64,000 nucleotides of DNA from Sporosarcina sp. P13 (GCF_002743055.1 NZ_PDYM01000002.1:1-64000), one strand, 5' to 3'. Counted from the first letter of the stretch, positions 53,309-62,096 are shown. Numbers and translations are program-made. The notes: generated by a model from the sequence alone, not told the origin.

Positions 53309-54205
53309 TTATTCGCCTGGCTCGATGTTAAACAAAATGCCTGGTACTTTCTTTTCAATCGCAAAGATGTCCCAGTATTTTCTTTCGAAATACAAGTATT
53401 TACCACCAGTAGCAGCAGACGGATTATCCAAACTAACAAACTCGTATCGTTGTGGTGTGAGAACTGATAACGGATGCACCAAAATCATATTGATTTGTTT
53501 AGCAGCTAGATCCACAACTGCTCCATCCGTAAAATCATATGCCGTTTTCATGCGTGGTGATGGTACCATTTGAATCGTCACATCATCAAGTGAATAAATG
53601 CTACGCTTCACGTTTCCGCTATTCCCAGCTACATCAAGTTGACGTTGTAGCCCTTGTGCTGTTTTTAGTAACTTGTTGACAGCTGGCGTGACATAAAGAA
53701 TACGCCCGCTTTGTGGAACTTCCGCGTCATCCATTTTTTCCATAAAGTCGTCAAACACTTCAAGGATATTTGCCGCTGTAAGAACTTCTGTATTAGCTGT
53801 CCCGCCGAATGTCGTGAACTCTGAATACAACTTAGATGCTGCGTACTTGTCCATTTCCGGGATTTTCTGCTCATCATTAAACACTCGCGTAATGTTTGCA
53901 ATCGACAATGCAAGGTTCGTTTCGTCAATATCCTGAGGATCTACCAGCGTGCGGAATTCACGGTCGTGTTCAATCGTTTTCGTTTCCCAATCGTTATCAG
54001 CCCGACGAGTAAATGAACCGACAACATCACGGTCAACGTCAACAAATCCGCCCACTGTAATGCGCGGGATTTGAATTGTTTTTGCATTAACCCATTTGAT
54101 ATTTGCGTTGTTCGGCGTACTGAATAGCGCATTAAAAGAAAGTCCTTGTGCGAATTTTTGCTGAAGCGCCATTAAATATTGTTGTGCGTAATTGACTACT
54201 GCCAT
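53309..54205 (-). CDS. Major capsid protein
   Basis: A 298-residue HK97-fold-type capsid protein: NYAQQYLMALQQKFAQGLSF at the N-terminus, then NAKTIQIPRITVGGFVD, DWETKTIEHDREF (about 82-94) and VHPLSVLTPQRYEFV near the end. It follows the scaffold gene and is the shell subunit. The 60 bases after it carry no strong terminator. Confidence 0.88.
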   Translation of the reverse strand: MAVVNYAQQYLMALQQKFAQGLSFNALFSTPNNANIKWVNAKTIQIPRITVGGFVDVDRDVVGSFTRRADNDWETKTIEHDREFRTLVDPQDIDETNLALSIANITRVFNDEQKIPEMDKYAASKLYSEFTTFGGTANTEVLTAANILEVFDDFMEKMDDAEVPQSGRILYVTPAVNKLLKTAQGLQRQLDVAGNSGNVKRSIYSLDDVTIQMVPSPRMKTAYDFTDGAVVDLAAKQINMILVHPLSVLTPQRYEFVSLDNPSAATGGKYLYFERKYWDIFAIEKKVPGILFNIEPGE

Positions 54206-54229
54206 TGTATACCACTCCTATTTCTAATT

Positions 54230-54877
54230 TTATTTGAATGCAGCTAACCACTTGTCCGTTTCGGATTGTGGTTGCTGTTGGTGCTGTCCGTTTGAAAATT
54301 GTGGTTTCGGTGGTGTGTTTGGATCTGGTTCCTGTTCTGCCGCTTTCGCAAATTGAGGATATTTTTCAACGACTTTCGCAATCGCCGCATTCATATCCGT
54401 TTCATCGTTGACCATCGTCTTCGCAAGCACCACGACATCTTCAATTGATTCAGCAATGACACCCGCTTTCATAGCGGACAGTTGCGCCTTGAGTGTTTCG
54501 TTTTCGCTTGAAAGTGTACCGTTTTTAGTTTCAAACTCTTTCAAAGCTTCGGCTTGACGTTCCGATTCGGTCTTTTGCGCGTCCTGAAATTCTTTCAGTT
54601 TTGCAAGACCTTCCTTCGCCCCTTTAAAGTCCTCGATGCCCAAATCTTTCAGCATCTTTTCCTGTTGTTTTTTCGTTTCACGGGCAATTAGATTGTTTAC
54701 ATCGTCTTGCGAAAATGATTTCGGCTCTGTTGGCGGCGTTTCTACAGGCGGTGTCGGTGGGGCTGGTTGCCCACTTCCTCCCGGGGGCGTTCCTGCCGGG
54801 TCAACTGGTGGTGTTGCTCCCTCTCCTGCCGGATCAGCAGAAAAGAATTGTAGGTTTAATCGCAAAAGTTTGAACAT
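54230..54877 (-). CDS. Phage scaffolding protein (DUF4355-like)
   Basis: A 215-residue acidic scaffold: LRLNLQFFS at the N-terminus, which is the recurrent start of this family, a Pro/Gly-rich segment (about 15-50), a long coiled coil (about 55-135) and a Gln-rich C-terminus ending ETDKWLAAFK. It guides capsid assembly. It lies directly before the capsid gene, as usual. Confidence 0.85.
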   Translation of the reverse strand: MFKLLRLNLQFFSADPAGEGATPPVDPAGTPPGGSGQPAPPTPPVETPPTEPKSFSQDDVNNLIARETKKQQEKMLKDLGIEDFKGAKEGLAKLKEFQDAQKTESERQAEALKEFETKNGTLSSENETLKAQLSAMKAGVIAESIEDVVVLAKTMVNDETDMNAAIAKVVEKYPQFAKAAEQEPDPNTPPKPQFSNGQHQQQPQSETDKWLAAFK

Positions 54878-54989
54878 CTATAGTCCCTCCAATTATGGAT
54901 AGTATTTTCCTTTCGTTTCTTTAACGCCTAACGAATAAAAGGCGAAATAAATAAGCCTGTTTATATCGTCTATTGCTTAAAGACGCGTG

Positions 54990-55253
54990 TTACAATTTGA
55001 TGCACTTGTTTTCCCACTTTTTATAAGCATCAAAATAAATTTCACTTTTATCGCCGTTGTAAGTCAATTCGTAATACATACCGTCAAACAAAGTTGTACT
55101 TAATAATGCTTTGTTATTTTGTAATGTTTTACAACTCCAAACGACAAAAACATCTTTATCATCGATTTGTTTGTCGTCACTTTTATCTAAGTGTTCGTTG
55201 GCATAACTACGTACAATCAGCTTACAATTATCAATAAATTTTTGATTATCCAT
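54990..55253 (-). CDS. DUF6275 family phage protein
   Basis: An 87-residue protein with the family pattern VVWSCKTLQNNKALLSTTLF then DGMYYELTYNGDKSEIYFD. DUF6275 genes occur near Tad2/DUF2829 genes in Firmicutes phages; function unknown. Its start overlaps the Tad2-like stop by one base, so both are one coupled unit inserted between minor head and scaffold genes. Confidence 0.75.
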   Translation of the reverse strand: MDNQKFIDNCKLIVRSYANEHLDKSDDKQIDDKDVFVVWSCKTLQNNKALLSTTLFDGMYYELTYNGDKSEIYFDAYKKWENKCIKL

Positions 55254-55498
55254 TATTCAACTACCTCCCAATCTTCTGCTAGAATATCCGCTTGATATGC
55301 CTGTGCAGGAGCGCAACCGCCATGGTCTTTAAGCGTCGCAAGGATTAAACCATTTAGAAATGAGAATGATGTATTGTAACCATCTTCATTTCCCTGTTTA
55401 CACGAAGGATACTTAAACAATTGCCAATGACCACCCCAAGTTTTCCGCTTTACCTTCTTGCCATTTTTAAGTGCTTCAATCGCTTGTCCGAAATTCAA
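55253..55498 (-). CDS. Tad2/DUF2829 family protein, likely anti-Thoeris
   Basis: An 81-residue protein starting NFGQAIEALKNGKKVKRKTW and ending QADILAEDWEVVE, the two hallmark ends of DUF2829. Tad2 proteins of this family bind the cyclic ADP-ribose signal made by Thoeris TIR proteins and so block that phage defence; this is established for some members only. TTG 55498 is preferred (AAAAGGA nine bases upstream and the canonical MNFG start); the frame is open to 55564. Activity is inferred. Confidence 0.78.
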   Translation of the reverse strand: MNFGQAIEALKNGKKVKRKTWGGHWQLFKYPSCKQGNEDGYNTSFSFLNGLILATLKDHGGCAPAQAYQADILAEDWEVVE

Positions 55499-55570
55499 TA
55501 CAATCATTCCTTTTCGCTTTTTATAAAGCTGCATAACGGAACAGCAAACCGAGATATGGATCACTTCCTT

Positions 55571-55774
55571 TCAAATGATTTTTCGCACTTGAAATACAGG
55601 TTTCCGTGATAATACTTGACTTGGTTTTCTGTTATCCAAACACACAAACCAAGTGGAACGCAATTTCTTCTTTTGCTTGATTTGATCGACAGCATTATGA
55701 ATAGATTTGATAAACGCTTTGATTTCATTCCAAGCCTTTTTAACTGTCTGAATCAATTCACGAAGTGCATCCAT
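55571..55774 (-). CDS. Hypothetical protein with STW-D-RK-KP-VRK tail
   Basis: A 67-residue basic protein. The N-terminal half is helical (LRELIQTVKKAWNEIKAFIK). The C-terminal half reads LRSTWFVCLDNRKPSQ then KPVFQVRKII. The tail is shared with the protein at 61661-61999. Its start overlaps the minor head gene stop by one base. Confidence 0.55.
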   Translation of the reverse strand: MDALRELIQTVKKAWNEIKAFIKSIHNAVDQIKQKKKLRSTWFVCLDNRKPSQVLSRKPVFQVRKII

Positions 55775-56898
55775 TATGAAATCACCCTCTCTTTGTCATA
55801 TCTGCGTGGCAAACCATGCCTACCAATAAACTCACGAACATCTGCCTGCCTCAACCTAACTTGTTGCTTATATTTATTAATAGTATCGATGTCACCAATT
55901 TCATTCGCCAGGTTTAACGAGCGTTTAGACTTCCTTACCTGCCGTTCGTAATAGCGCTGTTTCTGCGACAAATCATATTTTTTCTTCATGTCTTCATCGC
56001 TAAATTGAAGTTGATTGTTGGTATTTAAACCGTCTATGAACGGATAAAGTATGTGGCGACAATTAGAGCCACGGATGCCCCACGGTTCACCATAGCCAAA
56101 TTCATAAATAGACGGGTACTTAGGGTTGCTGGACGGATTACTCATTGAACAAACATTACCCTGTATTTGTGAACACGCAGGACGTGGATCGCTATAACTA
56201 TTCACCAACACCAAATCCACCCCATACTCATTCATACGGGATGTGCGCAATTCGTTATATGTGTTGTTGACTGTATTTCTAATTAAAGTATCTGCGTATT
56301 GTTCTAAATGCCAGGTTCTGCCGCCTTTATCGACAAATCCTGTCGCAAAACCTTTACTCGCCCATTTAATCGTTGTTTCAGCCACCGCTTGATTAATCGT
56401 CTTGTTGCCCGCTAAAACTTGTGCAGTAGCTTCTTCAACAATTTTACGGTACATATCTGCAACAGTTCCGCGTCCGAATGTAGTAGAAATGAGCGTTTGG
56501 TTTACGTAGTTGTCTAGTTCAAGAAAAGTCTGTGTAACAAACCCTTGAAGCACAAAATCAATTTGCGTCGGTAGAGGAAGAACGTTTCGCGCTCCTTTTA
56601 ACTCTTCATCAATGCTTTTGATAGAATTGAATCCAACATCATTAATCATACTTTCGATTTCACTAGCTGCAAGCCCTGTTGCTTTCGATAGTTCTTTGAT
56701 CGTTTCTTGATTGAGCATTCGTAGCTGTTGCATTCGTTCAACTTGCCATTGCAACACGTAGTCTTTACCGTGTGCTGGATTTGTTTTAAGTCGTTTGGCA
56801 ATCTGAAAAAATAGTTCATCTTCAAGGGCAACGTATATATCGACGATTTGAGAAGAGTACTCGTTGAATTGATAAGGTGTAATGATCGGACGTGCCAT
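55774..56898 (-). CDS. Phage minor head protein (Phage_min_cap2 type)
   Basis: A 374-residue minor capsid protein with the family core: ADTLIRNTVNNTYNELRTSR (about residue 203-222), then SYSDPRPACSQIQGNVCS and FGYGEPWGIRGSNCRH. It follows portal, as in SPP1-like phages where this position holds gp7-type head morphogenesis proteins, and may be injected with the DNA. Confidence 0.85.
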   Translation of the reverse strand: MARPIITPYQFNEYSSQIVDIYVALEDELFFQIAKRLKTNPAHGKDYVLQWQVERMQQLRMLNQETIKELSKATGLAASEIESMINDVGFNSIKSIDEELKGARNVLPLPTQIDFVLQGFVTQTFLELDNYVNQTLISTTFGRGTVADMYRKIVEEATAQVLAGNKTINQAVAETTIKWASKGFATGFVDKGGRTWHLEQYADTLIRNTVNNTYNELRTSRMNEYGVDLVLVNSYSDPRPACSQIQGNVCSMSNPSSNPKYPSIYEFGYGEPWGIRGSNCRHILYPFIDGLNTNNQLQFSDEDMKKKYDLSQKQRYYERQVRKSKRSLNLANEIGDIDTINKYKQQVRLRQADVREFIGRHGLPRRYDKERVIS

Positions 56899-56903
56899 TT
56901 ACA

Positions 56904-58397
56904 TCACTCCCTTTGACCAAAGAAACTAACTTCCTTTTCTACTTCCTCAAGTTCTGGTGATGATCTTCGTTCTTCGTTCCAAATTTCCAAAAGGATTTCC
57001 AACGCTTCCTTCTCAGTCACTCCATGAATCTTCATGATTGCTAACTTTTTAGAAGTGATGCCGCTTGCTAACAACATGACCTGTTCGTTAATGTCGGCTG
57101 TTCTGTCCTGTGCGATAGAATCATCAAACGTGACTGTGACACCGTATTTCCCTTTTGGACGACTAAACACGTCATACAACTCCGCCAGTTGGACAATAAC
57201 CTCAACAAGTTCAACCAATCCCGCTTCTACGATGACCTCATGCGACTGTTTCGTGCGGAACGTCTTGGAGTTCTCACTAACAACTTCGGTAGCTGTTTTC
57301 ATTGACTTACCATCGAAAGCGAACGACCCGCTACTGAATCCGGTTTGCATGGAGAGTAGATTAAGCAGGGCATTAATTGCGGAAATATGTTCTTCTACTC
57401 GTAATTCCACGGTATTGTCGTGAATCTTTTCATTGTCCATATCACCAAGATTCATAGCCTCGTAGACTTCATCATTTGAATCAAAGTATCGCTGTAGTTG
57501 ACCGTGCTCATTAATTACCGACCTGACAGCGGATGCCGGCACAATAATGCGTCGCTTACCAAGTCTGAACTCTCTTTCGAACGAATCATAAGCAACATCG
57601 AGTGACTTCAACGTATCAAGCGCGTGAGAATAGATCGGCACCCCCAATGGACTCGACATGTCGATTTGGTTTGCTGTATTCGGCGAAAAGTAAACGAATA
57701 ACGAACGCTTGATTCCACTTACCCTTGCCTCTTCTTCAAGCGCTGGATAAAGCTCCGACAACGGAATCTTCTTCCCTAATTCCGTTGCGTTTTCACTTAC
57801 ATACAATTCATTCTTAATTACATATTCGTCAGATTCACGTAGATGCCATTCGAGATGCGTGTAGACCTTCTGACCTTTTCTCGTCTGATTTGTAAAGACT
57901 GCTTCAAAGATCCCCTTGTTATCCCAAGCGACAGGAATAAAGCAATCTGGTGTAACAAATGAAAGTTTAATCTCTCCATCTTGAAAATATGGTTTGATAA
58001 CCATACCACCCAACGCGAATTGGTATTCTAAGTAGTCTTGAAAGTGCTTATTAAACTTATTGTTTTTCAAAACATCGTCAATATTACTCGCTAAACCTTC
58101 ATCATCAATATTGATTTCACAGCGTTCATTGAAAATCAAGGTTGCCATTTCTTGCGATAATACTTTCGGCATGTTTAAAGTGGCCATACGTCTTTTCTTT
58201 AAACCGTCGATTGTCCTGTATTGCAAATCGTGCCACTCACTAAAATATCCTTGATAAAGTGCTTTCCACTGTTCAATCATTAGATAGAACGAATCATCTA
58301 TAGGAATACTTTTTATATCTGAAAGCGACTTGACTGTTTTTACTAAGCCCATACGTTGCATCACCGCCTTTACTTTTGAAATGATAGTTTTGAACAT
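56904..58397 (-). CDS. Portal protein
   Basis: A 497-residue portal protein of the SPP1/HK97-like superfamily: LMIEQWKALYQGYFSEWHDL near the start, ATLNMPKVLSQEMATLIFNE (about 72-91), NTANQIDMSSPLGVPIYSHA (about 240-260) and GFSSGSFAFDGKSMKTATEV. It forms the dodecameric DNA gate and the base for terminase. It lies directly between terL and the minor head gene. Confidence 0.9.
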   Translation of the reverse strand: MFKTIISKVKAVMQRMGLVKTVKSLSDIKSIPIDDSFYLMIEQWKALYQGYFSEWHDLQYRTIDGLKKRRMATLNMPKVLSQEMATLIFNERCEINIDDEGLASNIDDVLKNNKFNKHFQDYLEYQFALGGMVIKPYFQDGEIKLSFVTPDCFIPVAWDNKGIFEAVFTNQTRKGQKVYTHLEWHLRESDEYVIKNELYVSENATELGKKIPLSELYPALEEEARVSGIKRSLFVYFSPNTANQIDMSSPLGVPIYSHALDTLKSLDVAYDSFEREFRLGKRRIIVPASAVRSVINEHGQLQRYFDSNDEVYEAMNLGDMDNEKIHDNTVELRVEEHISAINALLNLLSMQTGFSSGSFAFDGKSMKTATEVVSENSKTFRTKQSHEVIVEAGLVELVEVIVQLAELYDVFSRPKGKYGVTVTFDDSIAQDRTADINEQVMLLASGITSKKLAIMKIHGVTEKEALEILLEIWNEERRSSPELEEVEKEVSFFGQRE

Positions 58398-58411
58398 TGC
58401 ATCACCGCCTC

Positions 58412-59692
58412 TTATTTAACGTAACGATTATAGAAGTAGTTGTTAGCGTATCTAGCCTCGTCCAATGCGTGGTTGTTGTCGTCTATCGGATTACCATTAT
58501 CTAAGCGGACATACATACCAATTTCCTTTAAAAAGTGGTAGTGATCGTACTCGCTGTCTGTTTCAACAATAAAGAACTGTTCATTTGTAATGGAGTTTTG
58601 CAAGCGTTCAATGCCTGTCTCGATGCCTCCGCCTTTTTGTCGACCGTCCTTTGCATTGTTATCCGCTCTTGATGTTTGGATTTTTAAAAGGTGCATTTCT
58701 TCACGCAACGACTTACAAGCTGGATCCACGAACACCTCTGTATATCGCATCTCAAATTTTTCAACGCACCATTCCATGAACCGCTTAATCTCTTTAGCAT
58801 AAACAGACATGGCTTTTGTCTGTCCGGTATCAGCACCACTGTGATAGTAGTTTGCTATACGTAGTAAACGGAACTTCCCTTCGAACCGAACCACCATATT
58901 GCAGCTACATGATGTAGCATCCGACTGCCCACCATCCGCAACAAAAAACATTTCATACCTTTTCCCACGAATAACCGGAAGACTATTCACATCCAAATCA
59001 AACACGGAATAGATTACACCTTGCGGCATCACTCGTTCACCAAACCAGTCACGTCGCAACAAATACGGATTTTTCTTTAAAACCTCGTAGATCTCTTGTT
59101 TCCGTTCCTCCGTAATAATCGGATTGTCTTGTATGGTCCAGTGTAGCCAGTTGGTATTCTGAACTTCGAACACTTCTTTGATTACTGGATGGAATGGAGC
59201 AGGTGGGTTCAAGTCCGCCAAATGATAGCGGTCTTGAGCGGCAAACGTACGGCGAAAACATTCTTGAATCATGGACATATGTAGAAGGTTAATCTCACAA
59301 AAAACGACACTTCCCAAGGACATCCCCGTGATAGCGCCGACGCTGTTCGATTTCCCTCCACCTTTGTAATACACCTTTTTAATTCCGATTGGTGTATGTA
59401 CTTCTAGGTGCGATCCGTGTTCATCATGTTTTATTTCGCATAAGTTACCGAATATATGCATTAGACCTGTGCCGTCGCCATCAATAAATAGGCGATAGGC
59501 TTGCTCTTGGTTGTAGGCAACAATTAGATGATTCGTGTCTCTAGTCCACGTCAGGTAGTCAGCATACCGGAAGTGTCCAGCTGTTGTCTTACCCGAACGT
59601 GGCGTGCCTTCGAAGACATCAAACGTATGGTCATATGGACGATAGATCGCTTCGAGCTGCTTTGAAGAAAACTTAATCTTTGTTTTGCTCAT
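58412..59692 (-). CDS. Terminase large subunit (PBSX family)
   Basis: A 426-residue packaging ATPase-nuclease. Walker A is GTPRSGKTT (residues 29-37), the Walker B region is GSVVFCEINLL (about 126-136), and the RNase H-like nuclease has FFVADGGQSDATS (about 237-249) and VFVDPACKS (about 318-326). It cuts and translocates DNA into the procapsid. It overlaps terS by about 20 bases. PBSX-type family suggests relationship to SPP1/PBSX phages. Confidence 0.92.
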   Translation of the reverse strand: MSKTKIKFSSKQLEAIYRPYDHTFDVFEGTPRSGKTTAGHFRYADYLTWTRDTNHLIVAYNQEQAYRLFIDGDGTGLMHIFGNLCEIKHDEHGSHLEVHTPIGIKKVYYKGGGKSNSVGAITGMSLGSVVFCEINLLHMSMIQECFRRTFAAQDRYHLADLNPPAPFHPVIKEVFEVQNTNWLHWTIQDNPIITEERKQEIYEVLKKNPYLLRRDWFGERVMPQGVIYSVFDLDVNSLPVIRGKRYEMFFVADGGQSDATSCSCNMVVRFEGKFRLLRIANYYHSGADTGQTKAMSVYAKEIKRFMEWCVEKFEMRYTEVFVDPACKSLREEMHLLKIQTSRADNNAKDGRQKGGGIETGIERLQNSITNEQFFIVETDSEYDHYHFLKEIGMYVRLDNGNPIDDNNHALDEARYANNYFYNRYVK

Positions 59693-60479
59693 ACAACTTC
59701 CGCCCTTCTAACAACGCATCCAGTAAACCAGTGTCTTTCTTATTACCTTTCAACTTCTCAGCACGTTCGATGGAGAAGTCTGCATCTGCTTCCGTTTTAG
59801 CAATTTCAGCTTTTAGTTTTTCTTCTAGTAAACGTTCTCTATCTTTATCCGAGAGGAGATCCGTATACTTGGCGAGCATATCCAACGCCTTCATCTTGTC
59901 AGCCAGTTTAATCTTTGGCCCATTTTCGGTATTGCCGACTTCACTAACAATAGACATATCTAATTCTTCTAATGGCTTCAGCTCTATCATGTAACCTGTT
60001 TCTGAATGTACATAATCGCCTATATCAGCGAAAGCAATGTCAATGTACTTTTGCAGGACGTCATCGGCACTTAATTTCTTATTGCTTAGTGTTTCACTTC
60101 GCATCCGGTCAATTTCTTCTGATATGTTAGGGTTTGCTAGGTGTCTATGTCCTTCAACTCTCGCAGTTGTATAAGCGCACTCATATGCCTTCTGATAAGC
60201 CTTAGTCGCATTAAAATACTTAATGTAGTAAATACAAAAAAGCCGTTGTTTATCAGTCAGGTTATCCGACTCAACAACAGGCTCTAATTCCTTCTTTTTC
60301 GGTTGCATCCTTTTGGTAAGGGTTGCAACCTTTTTCGTTTTAGTTGCATCCCTTAACCACTTATCGCGGCTTTTTCTACTCTTCAATGTTCCCAGTTTCA
60401 CATCATGTTTTTCCGCTAATGCAGCCAGCGTAATCTTCGATGTTTCCCAATCTCTTTGAATCTCATCCCAATTCGTCAT
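59673..60479 (-). CDS. Terminase small subunit
   Basis: A 268-residue protein. The N-terminal HTH reads ITLAALAEKHDVKLGTLKSR, a phBC6A51-like DNA-binding start, and the Terminase_2-like part reads LTDKQRLFCIYYIKYFNATK (about residue 74-93). A coiled-coil C-terminus follows. It recognises the packaging site. It overlaps terL, and the packaging site may lie near or inside it. Confidence 0.88.
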   Translation of the reverse strand: MTNWDEIQRDWETSKITLAALAEKHDVKLGTLKSRKSRDKWLRDATKTKKVATLTKRMQPKKKELEPVVESDNLTDKQRLFCIYYIKYFNATKAYQKAYECAYTTARVEGHRHLANPNISEEIDRMRSETLSNKKLSADDVLQKYIDIAFADIGDYVHSETGYMIELKPLEELDMSIVSEVGNTENGPKIKLADKMKALDMLAKYTDLLSDKDRERLLEEKLKAEIAKTEADADFSIERAEKLKGNKKDTGLLDALLEGRKLYEQNKD

Positions 60480-60559
60480 CTACATCACTTCCGCCTCCTT
60501 GTATTCTTTCACTTTAAATCACCTCATTATGATATTCTCTTCGTTTATTTGTATTAAAA

Positions 60560-60581
60560 AAGCACCTCCGAAGAGATGCTT
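60560..60581 (-). terminator. Terminator before terS
   Basis: AAGCACCTC faces GAGATGCTT around CGAA-type loop (one G-T pair), with minus-strand T-run (complement of 60556-60561). It ends the transcript of the 84-residue gene. Confidence 0.65.
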
Positions 60582-60585
60582 AAAA

Positions 60586-60840
60586 TCACTGTAACTCTTC
60601 TTCAATTTTGTCGATTCCATAAGCAGTTATCTTTGCAAAAAATAACGTTGATGCTTTCGAAGAGTAATCGATATAGCTCTTATCCCTTATATATTCATAC
60701 GCAAGATGATTTTTCTTTTCATCCTCCGTCATCGGCATTGAAACTGTGATTTGCTTAGGTCTGCCGGCTGATTGTTCATTCCAATCATATAAGCCTTTTA
60801 ACAGCTGATTTCGAAGTTCTTTCTTTTCTTGGATATTCAT
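60586..60840 (-). CDS. YjcQ-like winged-helix hypothetical protein
   Basis: An 84-residue protein with an acidic, helical N-terminus and a C-terminal segment HLAYEYIRDKSYIDYSSKAS then FFAKITAYGIDKIEEEL, like YjcQ proteins of Bacillus phages, which look like winged-helix domains. GGGAGGTGA lies seven bases upstream of ATG 60840. Function unknown. Confidence 0.5.
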   Translation of the reverse strand: MNIQEKKELRNQLLKGLYDWNEQSAGRPKQITVSMPMTEDEKKNHLAYEYIRDKSYIDYSSKASTLFFAKITAYGIDKIEEELQ

Positions 60841-60954
60841 AGTATCACCTCCCACTGACAATATTCGTCAAAGAAGGTGAATATCCTCTATTTCATCAAT
60901 CGTTATGTATAAGGCTCGGCATTACTGGTTAAGAGTTTGTGTATTGGTAACACG

Positions 60955-60975
60955 CCCCCCTCCAAACCTCCCCCC
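60955..60975. other. C-rich/G-rich double run before the terminase region
   Basis: Two runs of six C separated by TCCAAACCT make a symmetrical C-rich 21-mer; the minus strand has the matching G-rich form (GGGGGG-AGG-TTTGG-A-GGGGGG) and could fold as a G-quadruplex. It lies in the noncoding gap 60841-61014 between the late regulator and the genes next to terS, where cos/pac sites often lie. Confidence 0.4.
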
Positions 60976-61014
60976 TCAATATAAAACTTTTTTCTACGCA
61001 TGCAAACTTCTGAA

Positions 61015-61446
61015 CTAAATGCACTTTTGAACGTTCTGAACATCTTGAACATCTTTAGAAATCTTTTTAGCGATAGAAGAGAAAAATCTTTTGATGTGCG
61101 TGTGAGATAATCCCATGTGTCTAGCAATCCACGAGTAGCCTTTACCTTCCAAAATCCAATGTAATACTTCCTTTTCTCGCGTGTCTTGGATGATGTGAAT
61201 ATACTCTTGAATCAGCTTGATTTTGTTTTCGTAGCCCTCAATCGTTTTGAAATGTTTAGACCGTCGAACGACTTCTGTGTAAACAGGGTCACTAGATCCG
61301 CCTTGAGCTTTCGGCATAGCTGCTTCAATTCCATATTGTGCAGTTAATTTGCCTCCTACATCCTGTAAGTTCTCGCGCATAACTCGTACAGAATTGACCA
61401 TCCAGTGATAATCTTTCAAAAGTTCCTCGATTTGCTTCTCTGTCAT
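61015..61446 (-). CDS. Phage late transcription regulator (ArpU/RinA-like, sigma-70 region 4-type HTH)
   Basis: A 143-residue protein: coiled-coil N-terminus, then VVRRSKHFKTIEGYENKIKL and a C-terminal helix-turn-helix LEGKGYSWIARHMGLSHTHI. This is the layout of ArpU-, RinA- or DUF722-like activators that switch on late genes just upstream of terS. GGGGGAGT lies about six bases upstream of ATG 61446. Confidence 0.75.
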   Translation of the reverse strand: MTEKQIEELLKDYHWMVNSVRVMRENLQDVGGKLTAQYGIEAAMPKAQGGSSDPVYTEVVRRSKHFKTIEGYENKIKLIQEYIHIIQDTREKEVLHWILEGKGYSWIARHMGLSHTHIKRFFSSIAKKISKDVQDVQNVQKCI

Positions 61447-61460
61447 GCTGACTCCCCCTT

Positions 61461-61649
61461 TTATCGTCTACGAACTGCTCCACTCGGTCCGCGTCTGTAC
61501 GTATCCCGATTCATACCCATCAACTCTTTAAGCTCCCAATCACTCAACTGTTCACTTTCCCTGCTATTCGTACCGTTTGCGTCGTATTTGGTATCGCTTT
61601 GAATAGATTTAGTATCGCTTTTGCATGAATTAGTATCGTTTCGATTCAT
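61461..61649 (-). CDS. Hypothetical Ser/Asp/Thr-rich phage protein
   Basis: A 62-residue protein with a low-complexity N-terminus (CKSDTKSIQSDTKYDANGTN) based on repeated SDTK, then LSDWELKELMGMNRDTYRRG and a basic tail. The tail is typical of small proteins next to ArpU-like regulators. ATG 61649 is preferred (GGGGTGAAAGG upstream). Confidence 0.5.
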   Translation of the reverse strand: MNRNDTNSCKSDTKSIQSDTKYDANGTNSRESEQLSDWELKELMGMNRDTYRRGPSGAVRRR

Positions 61650-61660
61650 CCTTTCACCCC

Positions 61661-61999
61661 TCAACGTAGATTTTTCCGTACAACTAAGACCGGTTTATGA
61701 TTCATCCACTGATTACCTTTTCTTGTATCCCAGTTGATATGCCAGGTAGAACGCGTATGTTGGTTATGCTTGTGCCGCGCTACATTCTTTTCATACTTTT
61801 TCATCCATCGAATGACAGGACAGATATGTTTGTTAAAGAAATCGGCCAACGCTCTAGCAATCCCTCTGAACACTTCCGCAACCGTTTTAATGAATTTTCG
61901 AACCGAATCTGCAATACTTTCTTTTGGTTGTTGATGCTCTGGCAGTTTTAACGGTTTCGATAACGGTCCCGATATCAATGCTTTTTGCTTATTATTCAT
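61661..61999 (-). CDS. Hypothetical protein with STW-D-RK-KP-VRK tail (paralogue of the 55571-55774 protein)
   Basis: A 112-residue basic protein. The helical middle reads RKFIKTVAEVFRGIARALAD, and the C-terminus reads TRSTWHINWDTRKGNQ then KPVLVVRKNLR. This tail is shared with the 67-residue protein after the minor head gene. ATG 61999 follows AAAGGAGTGA. It lies directly after the terminator repeat at 62029-62078. Confidence 0.55.
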   Translation of the reverse strand: MNNKQKALISGPLSKPLKLPEHQQPKESIADSVRKFIKTVAEVFRGIARALADFFNKHICPVIRWMKKYEKNVARHKHNQHTRSTWHINWDTRKGNQWMNHKPVLVVRKNLR

Positions 62000-62028
62000 A
62001 TCAATCACTCCTTTTCTGAAATAAAAAA

Positions 62029-62078
62029 AGAGGACAACAAATGACGCAGCGCAATGCTGCAATCAAATGTTGTCCTCT
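62029..62078 (-). terminator. Terminator after the SRA-HNH/DUF5677 cassette
   Basis: A perfect 11-bp inverted repeat (62029-62039 with 62068-62078) holds an inner GCAGC/GCTGC stem, and the minus-strand T-run is at 62028-62022. It is part of the 63-bp direct repeat (copy 1). Confidence 0.85.
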
Positions 62079-62096
62079 GGTTGGCCAGGGCGGACT
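62034..62096 (-). repeat. 63-bp direct repeat, copy 1 (left flank of the restriction-like cassette)
   Basis: Differs from 63894-63956 in three of 63 positions. It holds a displaced coding tail (minus strand VRPGQPEDNI-stop at 62063) and the terminator hairpin. The DUF5677-like gene stops exactly where this repeat begins (TAA 62098-62096). Confidence 0.9.
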
